Origin: Asterella californica
Lineage: Eukaryota > Streptophyta > Marchantiopsida > Marchantiales > Aytoniaceae
Direction of reading: 5' to 3'
DNA: 64,000 bases
NCBI GenBank assembly: GCA_036924285.1
Contig: JAYKYS010000005.1
Coordinates: 2,108,001 to 2,172,000, forward strand
The notes below the pieces were generated by a model. That model was not told the DNA's origin, made no database searches, and worked only from the letters and a program-made list of their open reading frames with translations. Position 1 is the stretch's first letter. Every line of letters starts with the position of its first letter. This document shows, in pieces, positions 47,400 through 58,336 of this stretch. Position numbers and translations under genes: made by a program.

Positions 47400-49352
47400 T
47401 AGCTTCTACTTCTCAGAAGACGAAACTAGTCTTCTAGAAGACAGCTACTCCGTCTTCCGGGATTCTAACAGTACTTCCTAGATAGCTCTCGTCTTCCGGG
47501 CTATATCTAAACAATCCTATCTACGCAAGGCCTCGCATGGATTACCAAGAAGACAACCCACCTTGCATTACATCCTACTTCCTATCAGAAGATACAAGAT
47601 ATGCGAGAAGTAGAGTATGAGAAAGGTTCAGAAGATGGTTGCGGGCTCCTGCGGTGACAGTGGCCTCTGGGAAGACACTTGGGACAGCTTCCGATTCAAT
47701 GTCGTTCTCGGAAGACTTCTCGAAGTCGGACTTCCCTTCACTGGTCTCACCTGTCTTCGTCTTCCTACACGCAACCTATCCTCATAACAGACTCAAGACA
47801 ACTATACTCTGTTCTTCTGACTTCTCACCTCTCATACGCACTCAGAAGAAGCTTGCTGCATGATGGGAAGACATGACCCTCGACCATTCTCTCCAGATTC
47901 TGCCAGCAAGACTTCTCACAACTCTCTTCTAAGTTCGGGAAGAAGAAGGAACGGTTGCTATGGGTCGGACAGAAGAGACCAGAAATGGACCCTCACGTCT
48001 TCTCGCTCATTTTGCCAGCCTTCCAGTCTTCTAGTCTCTCTAGGAAGATGGGGAGTTGAGAAGCTTGGAAGACCGGGAGGCACAGACCTAGTTCCCGACT
48101 TCCAACTTCTCGAAATAACAAAACAACTCACCAAGCCACTCAGGATTCGTACCAAACCTCTCTAAACACAAAAGCAAAGCAAATCCACTCTCGATACGAA
48201 TTGTGTTCAGTCGACTTCCGAAGACAGTCTTCCGAAGATGTCTTCCGAAGACAGTCAAGTTCAAGAAGTGTCTTCCGAAGATGTTCCCATCTTCCGAATC
48301 GTCTTCTGTTCCAAGTTTCGGGGATAGAGAGGTAAGGGGGTAGAGAAATTGATAGTTGGGGTCTCCAATTTGAGGGCTAGGAGTAGGGAAGCTCGAATTG
48401 AGCTCGGGAAGAAGCAAGGAGATGTCTCGACAGAAATTGGGCAGCGCTTCCGCGTCCAATGTCTCAATAGAAAGAATGGGGGTGGGGTAATCGATCAGGC
48501 TGCCTGCACACAATCAAGGAAGCGCGGGGAGTACCAAGAAAAGACGAGAAGAAGTGGGAGGGGAAAAGAACAGGGGGAAGAACCTCTACAGTCTTCTTCG
48601 GCTCCCCGAGTTGCCTTCGACCTCCGCGCACTTCTGGCTCTTGTCCTAGTTCCAATGCGACTCCACACGACTGCACCTGCTGTCAATTTCGGTCCACACC
48701 TCGATTCCACCTCTGCTTCTACTCGCCACTCTTTACTGTCAGCTTCTCGGAAGCTCCACAGAAACGCCTTCGCTTTCTCTGCTGTTTGTGCTCCCGCAAT
48801 TCAATCTCACCCTTCGCCTAGCTGCCAACTTACTCTCTCCTACCTCGATGTCTCAATTGATTCCTCTCTCAATGCTAGTTCGCGAAGCTCACTCTCTCAA
48901 TCGATCTTCTTCAGGTGCGCTATGCTGCGGGAAGTTGGAAGGTGTCTAATGTGCTTCCTCACGCATCTTCCCCGCAGATTAGGGTTTCTCGTCCTTGGTG
49001 TCTTCCTGACCTACCTCCCTATTCGGTGCGCTCCAGTAGGTACACCTACTGTCTTACCCGAAAACTCGTGGTTGGTCCTTCGCGGTCGCTGTCTTCTGGA
49101 AGATAGGTGTCTTCCGCCGTCTTCCCATCTTCTGCCGTCTTCTCGTCTTCTGAAGACGCCACTGAGAAGACGATCTTCCGAAGACGGTCGTCTTCTGAAG
49201 AAGTCAACTTCTTATTACAAACAGCTCTTAAGATCATCTTCCTGTTAAGGAAGACGTAACCTTAAGTAACAACGCTTCTTCAGTTATACAAACAAGTCAT
49301 TATTCTTAAAAATTTCAAAAATTCGTGCTTCCTGTAATTTGTGGGCACCACA
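47400..49352. other. Non-coding right part of the solo LTR
   Basis: This is LTR sequence between the ORF and the LTR end. It is rich in GTCTTC/GAAGAC, most densely at about 49085-49205. A plus-strand frame of 299 codons (48349-49248) is present but is not conserved in the sister LTRs, where it is broken, so it is not called a gene. Confidence 0.6.
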
Positions 49353-49524
49353 CGACTTCTTATTACAAAAAGATCGTAAGATCATCTTCCTTCATCATCT
49401 TCTAAGGAAGCCGTAATCTTAAGTAACAACGCTTCTTCAGTTATACAAACAAGTTATTAAACTTAAAAATTTCAAAAATTCGTGAATCCTGTAAATTGTG
49501 GGCACCACATACGCCCACCCTCAC

Positions 49525-49546
49525 ATGTTTGCATCCCCGCAAACAT
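49525..49546. other. Stem-loop between pol and LTR, element A
   Basis: Perfect 8-bp stem atgtttgc (49525-49532) with gcaaacat (49539-49546) and a six-base loop. It lies 15 bases from the LTR end and is conserved in element B. On the minus strand the stretch gtgagggtgggcgta follows it and precedes TGTGGTG, so this is also the likely polypurine tract region. Confidence 0.6.
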
Positions 49547-49566
49547 CGGCGCTTCAGCACTTCTGT

Positions 49567-50260
49567 TCACGTCCAGTACTTCTTGACACGCCACCCATTT
49601 ACACGAGTGGTCATCAACGTACCATCTAATTCTTCCAACTGCAAGGAGCCATTGGTGAAGACCTCCAAGATGCGATAAGGATCCATCCAGCGAAGATGAA
49701 GTTTCCCAGGGAACTTAAGATGTCGATTGTCATAGAGAAGAACCAAGTCCCCATCTGTGACGGTCACCTTCTTCAGCTTGCCATCATAGTTCACCTTACG
49801 TTGCGCTTGTACTTCGTACGTCTTCTCCAAAGCTGCATTCCTGTCTTCTTCGAACTCTACAAAGTTCAGAAGACGTTGCTCATGGCTTTCCTCTTCTTCC
49901 ATGCGTTCAGTTACGGCTAACCTGTAAGTAGGGACCTCTAACTCGATGGGCACAATAGGTGTCATGCCATAAGTTAGGTAGAAGGGTATCTTCTGGGTTG
50001 TGACTTTGGGTGAAATCTTGAAAGCTCATAACACAGATGGCAATTTCGTGTCCCAATCATACGCATGGTTAACAGTTATCTTATTCAGGATATTACATAG
50101 AAGACCATTGGACTTTTCTGTCAGTCCGTTAGCTTTCGGATTGTACGGCGTTGTCTTCCGATGCTTTATCTTGAAGTATTGGGTCAGGAGAGAAATAGTC
50201 TCATTTAAGAAATGAGTACCCCTATCTATATCAATTCCAGCGGACATCCGTATCGAGTGA
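49567..50260 (-). pseudogene. Gypsy integrase, C-terminal and core part, element A
   Basis: The minus strand encodes the integrase end: an ISLLTQYFKIKHRKTTPYNP segment with the NPKANGLTEKSN box that carries the catalytic glutamate, a middle part with LTYGMTPIVPIELEVPTYRL (after stops), and the C-terminal LVLLYDNRHLKFPGKLHLRW with GPY-like DPYRIL, ending VKKYWT. Stops occur between 50026 and 49966. The frame changes at the join with the upstream integrase core near 50270, where a base appears lost relative to element B. Confidence 0.85.
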
Positions 50261-51130
50261 TAATGTTGTGCCAGAGAACCTGGCTACCACTGCGGCGTCG
50301 TTCTTCCTTGTGGCTTCGACTTCCACCATCTTGGTAGCATAATCGGTAGCTATCAAAATATACCTTGCTCGTGTTCTCTTAGCCACCGGGACGATAAGCC
50401 CAACAAAGTTGATTCTCCATTTTTCAAAAGGAGCAAGCAGAAAAATGGGAGTAAGAGGCCACCTAGTAGTAGCTGTTGGTCTTCCCACCCTCGGACACGC
50501 ATCACATTTCCTGATCTCCTGAAAAGTGTCTCTGTACATGGTCGACCACCAGTATCCGGCGTCCAACATCTTCTTCACTATAATCTTTAGCCCGTAGTGA
50601 CCCCCAACATCTTCGTAGTGAAGACCCGTGATCACTGGCTTATTCTCTGAAGACTCAAGGCATCTCCTTAGCTTCTCGTCATGTCCCTTCCTAAACAAGA
50701 TACCCTGGAAGATGACATAGGGACATGCCTTGTGTAAGAAGACAGCCTTTTGCTCCGCATCCAATCCCTCGAGATACTGTTGGTCTTCCAAGAACTTCTT
50801 CAAGTCCTTGAAGATCGATTCTTCTGTGGAAGTCGTAAAGACTGGATCAGAAGATCTAGTCTCGTCTTCTGGGAAGCAAGCGATACGCCCCCCCTCAGAT
50901 GAAAGTGTCTCTGCGAAAACTGAAAACAGCTTTTCGTCAAGGAACTCGTCTTCTGGGAAGCAAGCGGTACGCCCCCCCTCAGATGAAAGTGTCTCTGCAA
51001 AAACTGAAAACAGCTTTTCGTCAGGGAACTCGTCTTCCACTTCATCTTCTCATCGTTCCGTCTCCAATCTGGATAGTAGTCAACATTAACATGCTGTCTT
51101 CCAGGGCTGTACTCAACTGTGTAAGTAAAT
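50261..51130 (-). pseudogene. Gypsy RNase H end, linker and integrase zinc/core start, element A
   Basis: The frame 51040-50231 reads an acidic linker, then FLHKACPYVIFQGILFRKG, the HHCC integrase zinc-binding region (GLHYEDVGGHYGLK followed by CDACPRVGR), and the integrase core start (INFVGLIVP and IATDYATKMVE with a catalytic aspartate). In element B the first core motif reads IDFV, so the D is changed to N here. The linker contains an 84-bp tandem duplication absent from element B. Confidence 0.85.
50861..51028 (-). repeat. 84-bp tandem duplication in the pol linker
   Basis: Units 50861-50944 and 50945-51028, both starting ctcgtcttctgggaagcaag on the plus strand, differ at only a few bases. 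84 is 28 codons, so the frame is kept. The peptide is a DEKLFSVFAETLSSEGGR-type segment. Element B has one copy. Confidence 0.92.
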
Positions 51131-52290
51131 TCCTAGAGTAGAAGAATCCACCTAGCTATCCTTCCAGACAAATCTGCTTTCTTCACAAGATGTTTTAAAG
51201 AAAAATGATCCACATAGAAGACAAACGGGTTGGTTAGAAAATAGTGCTTAAACTTCCTACAGGAGTAAATCATGCCAAGACAGTCCCTTTCAGTTGTAGA
51301 GTACTTCTTCTCTGCATCACTGAGTTGTCTTCCCGCATAGTAGATGGGATAATCCTTCTTCTTCTCATCTTTCTGACTCAATACCACCCCTATGGCGAAA
51401 GCAGAAACATCCACATAAATATGGAAGACTCTCTCTCAATCAGGTGGTCTTAGGACATGGGATTCTGACAGAAGACTTTTCATGTCTTCGAATGCTTCCT
51501 GCTGCTCAGAAGACCAAATGTAAGGTTTGTCCTTCTTCAGCAACTTGGTAAGTCTTCCTGCTACCTCTGCGTACATGTCAATAAACCTCCTGTAGTATCC
51601 TACGTTGCCCAAGAAGCTTCTCAACTGAGTCAGGTTAGCAGGTGGGTGGAGTTTCATGATGACTTCCACCTTAGCACAGTCGACTTCTATATCTCTTCCA
51701 GAAATCCTATGTCTTAGCAAAATTCCCTTTGACATACCAAAGAAGCACTTCTCAGGGTGAAGAGCCAAACAATGTTCTCTACACTTCAAAAAACACTTCC
51801 TTAGAAATATCAGGTGGTCTTCTTTCGATCCAAACACACAAAAATCATCCAAGAAGATCTCCATGAAAGTACGAAGATACTCCTTGAAGATTGTAATCAT
51901 CAATCTCTGAAATGTGACGGACGCGTTGCATAAACAAAACGGCATTTGATTGTATTCATATGTGTCCCAATCAGTAGTGAAAGTGGTTTTCGACTTGTCT
52001 TCTTCTCTGATTGAAACTTGGTTGTACCCAGAATACTCATCCATGAAGCTGTAGAACTCATGTCCTGCTACCTGGTCTAACACAGAATCGGTGAATGGTA
52101 AAGGATGATGATCCTTTTTCGTGGCCAAGTTCAGCTTCCGGAAGTCCTGACACACTCGGATCTTACATGTCTGCTTCTTCGGCACGATGACAATAGGAGC
52201 TACCCACTCACTACTAAGTACTGGGAAGATGACTCCCGTCTTCAGATATTGATCGATCTGGTCCTTCACCAGAAGCGAGTACTTGGGGTT
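51131..52290 (-). pseudogene. Gypsy reverse transcriptase and RNase H, element A
   Basis: Chromovirus/Tat-like RT on the minus strand. Frame 52269-51436 carries YSGYNQVSIREEDKSKTTF, TDWDTYEYNQMPFCLCNA and the catalytic FLDDFCVFGSK (DD present, with FLDD in place of the usual YVDD), then LTQLRSFLGNVGYYRRFI. RNase H follows in frame 51414-51133 with VDVSAFAIGVVLSQ-type and YYAGRQLSDAEKKYSTTERD. In-frame stops: TAG near 52301 (CAG in B), TGA near 51434 (TGG in B) and TAG near 51131 (CAG in B). All three are C:G to T:A changes. Confidence 0.92.
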
Positions 52291-52299
52291 GAGCCGATA

Positions 52300-53127
52300 C
52301 TACCTCTGTCGTGCAGGAACAACGCCTTCCAGCAAGTCAATGCAATGCTTTTCCAACTCTCGAGGCATGCCCTTCATGTCTTCTATGGTCCACGCGAAGA
52401 CATCCTGGAACTCTGTCAAAAGTTCTCTAAAGTCTTCCAACTGTTGGCCCTCGATCACCTTGGAAAGCTTCAGCTTCTTCCCAGGAGTAACCTCAATTTC
52501 TTGAAGATCATCCGGGTTTACCATTCCTTCAGTGTGACTGTACTCACTGGCACCAAAGTATTCCGGTTTGGGAGCTTCTTCTGGTTCAGATTCGTCTTCT
52601 GGAAGACCAACTGTCAGATCTTCTGAAGGGAAGACGGTACTTTCGTCTTCTGGAAGCTCTTCTTTCGCAACTTCGTAGCACTCAATGTATCCACAGATCA
52701 CTTCCTCTGCTATCTATGTTACTTCTGTAGTACACAAGTTATTCACCACAAAGTCATTGTATGGTTCATCCATGTCAAAAGACGCCGCTGAGTCTTCTGA
52801 AGTGTACCCCTCTGTCGTAGAAGGAGTTTCACCTTGGTGTTTAATCTTGATCCAAGGAAGCGAGACCTTGGTCTTCTCACCTGGATTGGGTGTAGGATTG
52901 AGAAATCGCAAACGATGTCTTCTCCAATCGGTATTTACATTTGCAGCATACAGCCATGGTCTTCCTATCAACATCTGATATCCAACCCTAGCTACAGGTA
53001 CTGAGGTAAAAAGATACTCCCCCAATTACCGTCAAGACATCTTTCAGTTGCCCCAAAGGTCGTCTTCTGGTCTGCTCTGCCATTCTGAGGATTCTCGGAG
53101 TAGGCTCGAACTCAGTGAAACCTAGGG
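52300..53127 (-). pseudogene. Gypsy protease end and protease-RT linker, element A
   Basis: From the junction at 53127 the minus strand reads TLGFTEFEPTPRILRM and then, after a deletion near 53000 that changes frame, VGYQMLIGRPWLYAANVN, the end of the aspartic protease region. A linker with acidic PEDES repeats follows, then HTEGMVNPDDLQEIEV and EDFRELLTEFQDVFAWTIED, the lead-in to RT. A TAG lies near 52711. The protease active site itself would be on the other side of the element B insertion. Confidence 0.88.
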
Positions 53128-56100
53128 TGTAGTGACGCAGGATGACTCCTTTTGCCCATTTAGTATACAAGATATCGTTCCCACAGAGGATTTGCACAAG
53201 TAACGCTGCTCTAAGTTCTAAGATCTGTTCAAACACACAAACACACGGGTTTTGCCTAAGAATCCCGTCTTCTCACAAAACCACGCGTCTTCCAGACACT
53301 CCAAAAGGTGCTCTGGAACTAACCAAACAACTACTAACTAAAATATCACACAACTATTCACAGAGAATCTCGGGAAGATGATCTTCCTGCTTCCAGGTTA
53401 CTTCTTCTGGTCTTCTCGATACCGTCTTCCTGAAGCGATTCTCGTCTTCTGGAGATTCGGCTCGTCTTCTCACACCTCCAGAAGACTATCCTGCTTCGCA
53501 GAAGTCGACTAGCACGGCTGTTACACCTTACTCTCATACTCGCATTACAACGGGTTAGATCAATCACAGGGTGTATGCCCCCTGTAGCCTTCCCAGGCTT
53601 CTGCCTACAGAAACTGTCTTCCTGCAGCACTACAACGACATTCACCTTCACGGAAGCTCAATAGAAGTCTCGGAAGCTCACTAGAAGAAGGTAAGAAGAT
53701 GGGGAAGATGAGAAAAGATGGAGAAGATGAGAAAATCCAAACAAGAGAAAACAAGATGAAAAGAAGAAATTAAGATTCCGACAGGCTTCTAGTCCGGATC
53801 CTGACTAACAAGCCATCCCTGCTTGTAATAGTTTGGCGAGGAAGACAACAAACGTGAGTACTGTTGCACCGTCTTCTACTCGAGGATGTCGTCTTCTGCT
53901 TACACTGAGAAATTGCCACCCTTAAGATAGCATGTTTGTTCCTACTAAACTGGGAGTGTGTCACTTCGTTTACTATCTACTCTGATTGCTCCGTGGCAAT
54001 CTCTACCTTATCTGCTCCTATCTGAGCTCCTAACGCGGCTTCTGATAAGCTAGAAAGCCCTGCAATTACCTCGGGTGTCACTGAGATGGCTTCCTCCTCA
54101 TCGCTCTTCGCTGACTCTGCTGTTGCTACGGTTGCGTCTTCCTCGGCTTCGGCTTCTGCTTCGGAAGACGGAAGCGCTTTCTGGGAAGCAGAGTCGAGTG
54201 ATGCGTCTTCGGTCTTCTGAGGCACGGGTGCGGTACTGGGGACCATGGCGATCTCATAGGGGTCCGGAGAAGTCGCTTCCTCCACATGGAATACCTGGGA
54301 AGACGGCTCGTCTTCCTGTCTTCCAGAAGACATCCTGTCTTCCGGGACATCTTCCGGAGTCTTCTCGGCTTCCAACGCTGTCACGACCAAGTGCACAGCG
54401 AGGTCGAACTCCTCCTTCTCCATTCCGGATCCAGTAGATGGTGCTGGAGCTTGAGAAGATGCAGTTGCAGGTATCGGAAGCGAGGGAAGACCATAAAGTG
54501 TCTTCACTCCCTCTATCTGCCGATCCAAGTACCTGAACATGCTCTCTCGGCATTCCACCAACATTGCCTTGGACTCGCTGTCCCATCCTCTAGCTAAGGT
54601 AAGTAACTTCCTATCCACGGTGAAGTTAAACTTCTTCCGAAGCGCTTCCACCGACTGTGCTAACATCTCCTGTGCACGAGCCTCCGCTGCTTCCCGCTGC
54701 GTCTTCTCAACTGCAACTCGCGCTTCTGCGTCTTCCAGGTGGTCTTCTCCTCTGCGAGGGCGGTGATCTTCTCCCGCACTCGGAGGACCTCCTGATCGCG
54801 CTGTTGTACACGCGCCTGTATCTCCTGGTTGCTCTTCCGAAGTTGCACCAGCTCCTTGGCAAAAGCGGCTGCTTCCGTCTTGTATCTGGCTGCGAGCTTC
54901 TCCGTGGTGCGGAGACTAGCTTCCAGCGACTCCGTCTTCTTCTGGTCTTCTTCCTGTCGCAGCAAGGTGCGCAGACCGAATCCAGGTTGCAAGGGCCTCT
55001 CCTGTGCCTTCGCTCTCTTCTCCAGCAACTCCATAGCTGGCTAGATCTCCTTGTGGAAGAAGGCGCTGAACTCTTCCAGTCTTCATCCTGCGGAAAACAA
55101 GTTCATCTCCACTACTCGCTCTGAGGTGTCGACCTCGTCTTCCAGAGGCAAGGAAGCCTCTTCCACCACAATGACCTTCATCTTCTGCGCACAAGAAGAA
55201 GCTACTCTTCTCATCTTCCGGGGTGGAAGATCCTTCATGGCAGGAGCGGTTCTCTTCACTGCGCTTCCCCGCATCGCAGTAGGAGTATCCCTTCTTCTCT
55301 TGTCTTCTGGAGTCTTCAGAAGACTCCAGGTGTTGCAGAAGCGGTCTTCTGCTCCGATCGGGTACTCAGCAGTTCTTCTTCCGAGTCGGACTCCGATCCT
55401 GAATGAATGAGGGAGGTGGGCTTCCTAGATACACTTCTAGGACACATCTTCCTCGGTGGCGTGGCGTCTTCCGACCCAGTAGACTCGTCTTCCATCACCA
55501 GAAGCGTCTTCTGGTGAGAGCCGGGTCTCAGCTGTGACATCAGAGTGGGAGGGGGAGTTGCGGCTGCTGCGGCTGCTGCTCGGTCATCGTCTTCTGAGGT
55601 CTCCTCCTTCACCTCCTGTTGCCCTGTTGGTCCATACTCTGCCAGCTGATCTCTCCTAAGATCCCCCATGGCTACGTACAAGTAGCAGAGGAAAGGTGTC
55701 AAGTGTTCTCTCGCCGGGGTATCCAAGTACGCTAGCTCCGTCTGTACATAGTTGTGGACGTATGCGCCCCAGTAGATGGGTACTCTGGTATCCCACACTG
55801 CTTCCAGGAACTCTACGTCCTGATCTCCCAGGTACCTCGTCTTCTGCGCTTTCCCCTTGAGGAAGAGATGCAGAAACAGCTTCGCCAGAAGTCGCTTCTT
55901 CGGCTCCCGGTAAGATTCGATCTTCCACCCATACCTACCCTACCTGTCTTCCATGAAAAGACAAGTGGTGCTCCCAGGCACATGCCACGCGCTCATGACC
56001 CTAGGCAAAATCTTCTTCTCAAACCAGTACCCTCGGTCCTCGGAGTCTGACCTGTGAAAAGCCCTGCGCCATCAATCTTCAGTCCAGGAAGATGATCTTC

Positions 56101-58278
56101 CTCGAGCTACTCCTGCCTTCGCATGTACACGGTTGCGAGGTGGTAACGCTGCCTACACCTCCTCTAGAAGTCCTTGGTCTGCGAGGTTCCAATCCCATAG
56201 GAAGAAATCGAGACCCAACTCCTTGAGGAAGGGCGTGGCCTCGGCCAACTCCGCTGCTGGTAACACCAACCCTCGAGGATGCATCGTCATACTGGAAGAT
56301 CTGTTGCACTAAGCCACAATCACCTACTATGAGCTGAAGGCTCACTCCTTCCCAAGTGCCCACAGTCTAGCTTCTACTTCTCAGAAGACGAAACTAGTCT
56401 TCCAGAAGACAGCTACTCCGTCTTCCGGGATTCTAACAATACTTCCTAGATAGCTCTCGTCTTCCGAGCTATATCTAAACAATCCTATCTAAGCAAGGCC
56501 TCGCATGGATTACCAAGAAGACAATCCACCTTGCATTACATTCTACTTCCTATCAGAAGATACAAGATTCGCGAAACATAAAGTGCATAACAGGTTCGGA
56601 AGATGGTTGCGGCTCCTGCGATGACAGTGGCCTCTGGAAAGATACCCGGGACAATTTCTGATTCCATGTCTTTCTCGGAAGACCTCCCGAAGTCAGGCTT
56701 CCCTTCACTGGTCTCACCTGTCTTCGTCTTCCTACGCGTAATCTATCCTCACAGTAGACTCAAGACAATTGCACTCTGTTCTTCTGACTTCTCACCTCTC
56801 ATACACACTCAGAAGAAGCTTGCTGCTCGGTGGGAAGACATGACCCTCGACCATTCTCTCCAGATTCTACCAGCAAGTCTTCTCACGATTCTCTCCTAAG
56901 TTTAGAAAGAAGAAGGAATGGCTGCTATGGGTCGGACAGAAGAGACCCGAAATGGACCCTCACGTCTTCTCGCTCATTTTGCCAGCCTTTCAGTCTTCTA
57001 GTCTCTCTAGGAAGATGTGGAGTTGAGAAGCTTGGAAGACCGGGAGGCACAGGCCTAGTTCCCGACTTCCAACTTCTCGAAATAACAAAAGAACTCACCA
57101 CACCACTCAGGATTCGTACCAAGCCTCTCTTAACACAAAAGCAACACAAATCCACTCTTGATACGAATTGGTTACAGTCGACTTCCGAAGACAGTCTTCC
57201 GAAGATGTTCCAATCTTCCGAAGCGTCTTCTGTTCCAAGTTTCGGGAGGAGAGGAGTAATCAGGTAGGAAAATCGATAGCTGGGATCGTCAATTTGAGGA
57301 CGATGGGCAGGGAAGCTCGAATTGAACTCAAGAAGAAGTAGGAAGATGCATGACAGAAATTGGGCAGCGCTTCCGCACCCAATGTCACAATAGGAAAAAT
57401 AGGGATGGGGGGGTAATCGATCAGGCTGCCTGCAACCAACCGGGGAAGCGCGGGGGATACCAAACAAAGGCGAGAAGAAGTGGGAAGGGGAAAGATCGTG
57501 GGAAGAACCTCTACAGTCTTCTTCTGCTTCCCGAGTTGTCCTCGACCTTCCACGCGCTTCTGGCTCTGATCCCTGCTCCAATGCGATCTCACTGAGCTGC
57601 GTCTGTCGCCAGCTCCTGTCTACGCCTCAATCGATTGAGCCACCCACCTCCGATTTCACTCAGCTGCTTCCAATGTCAGCTTCCGGAAGATTCTCAGGAA
57701 ACGCGTTTCACTCAATATGCTTCCTGCACTTCAGCAATTCGACCTCGCCTTCTTGCTAGCTTCTAATCGCTATGTCCTCACTCAATTTCTCCTTGCTGAT
57801 TTCTTCACTCGAAGCTCACCTCGCTGATTTTGATCTTCTGAAGGACGTGCTTGCTGCGAGAAGTTGGAATGCGCTAATGCGCTTCTTGCGCATCTTCCCC
57901 GCAGATTAGGAGTTTCGACCCTATGTGACTTACCTAACCTACGTACTTGTTTGATGCAACCCAGTAGGTACAACTACTCCTTTACTGAAAAAGCCGTGGT
58001 TAGGCCTTCGCGGTCGCTGTCTTCCGGAAGATGGATGCCTTCTGCCGTCTTCCCGTCTTCCGCCGTCTTCCGTCTTCCGAATACGCAACTGAGAAGACAC
58101 TCTTCCAAAGATGGTCGTCTTCCGAAAAGTCAACTTATTATTACAAACAACTCGTAAGATCATCTTCTTGTTAAGGAAGACGTAACCTTAAGTAACAACG
58201 CTTCTTCAATTATACAAACAAGTTATTATTCTTAAAAATTTCAAAATTTCGTGAATCCTGTAATTTGTGGGCACCACA
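53128..58278 (-). mobile_element. Giant 3' LTR of gypsy element B
   Basis: 5151 bp, plus-strand ends TGTAGTG (53128) and CACCACA (58278). It is collinear with the solo LTR except for a deletion of roughly 0.8 kb near 53898, where gtcttctgct runs straight into a segment matching the solo LTR near 44940. Its left end cuts element A inside the protease region, with flank taggg; the matching flank should lie beyond the window. Its right end adjoins the pol end of element B. Confidence 0.85.
53977..56363 (-). pseudogene. LTR-borne ORF, copy in element B
   Basis: Third copy. The C-terminal 229 codons are open (54666-53977; KFNFTVDRKLLTLARGW, FDLAVHLVVTALEAEKTPED, ending ATEQSE). The coiled-coil part is in 55034-54660 and the folded part in 55798-55316 (VPIYWGAYVHNYVQTELAYL) and beyond, with GYWFEKKILP where the solo LTR has a stop. 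Stops lie near 55950 and 55043, and frameshifts near 54690, 55310 and 56170. The repeated retention of the same protein in all LTRs suggests it was once functional. Confidence 0.72.
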
Positions 58279-58293
58279 TACGCCCACCCTCAC

Positions 58294-58315
58294 ATGTTTG
58301 CGTCCCCGCAAACAT
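58294..58315. other. Stem-loop between pol and LTR, element B
   Basis: Perfect 8-bp stem atgtttgc (58294-58301) and gcaaacat (58308-58315) with loop gtcccc; the element A loop is atcccc. It lies 15 bases from the LTR end, next to the likely polypurine tract. Conservation in both copies while nearby bases differ suggests a role in the element, but two copies are weak evidence. Confidence 0.6.
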
Positions 58316-58336
58316 CAGTGTTTTCTGCACTTCTGT

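Larger units (their letters stand above)
43384..49352 (-). mobile_element. Solo giant LTR nested near the right end of LTR 1
   Basis: 5969 bp with plus-strand ends TGTAGTG and CACCACA, flanked by caact (43379-43383) and cgact (49353-49357), four of five bases matching. To its left LTR 1 reads gaagaagtcaact and to its right tcttattacaaaaag. In an uninterrupted copy these join as gtcaacttcttattac (seen within this LTR near 49200). No interior adjoins it, so it fits a solo LTR left by recombination between the two LTRs of a full element. The insertion also explains why a 157-base terminal segment appears twice at 49200-49509. Confidence 0.8.
30104..49509 (-). mobile_element. Giant 3' LTR of gypsy element A, interrupted three times
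   Basis: Plus-strand ends are TGTAGTG at 30104 and CACCACA at 49509. The LTR pieces are 30104-30834, 32156-34539, 40736-43383 and 49353-49509. Removing the nested family S copy, the gag-only element and the solo LTR (with their target duplications) leaves about 5.9 kb, matching the solo LTR (5969 bp). The right end adjoins the 3' end of pol, as expected of a 3' LTR on a minus-strand element. It contains a long broken ORF and dense GTCTTC/GAAGAC motifs. Such a long LTR with an ORF is unusual. Confidence 0.8.

Noticed and set aside
48349..49248. Plus-strand open frame of 299 codons in the solo LTR
   Set aside because: It is broken in both sister LTRs (42608-43093 and 57350-57595), has no recognisable domain, and owes its length to low stop density in the GTCTTC-rich sequence.
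49200..49509. Apparent tandem duplication of about 157 bp before the element A pol
   Set aside because: It is explained by the solo LTR nesting inside LTR 1: one copy is the end of the solo LTR and the other is the displaced end of LTR 1.
32996..56363. Three copies of a possible host gene family (the coiled-coil protein)
   Set aside because: All three lie at the same place within giant LTR copies and share flanks, so they are element-borne and not an independent gene cluster.
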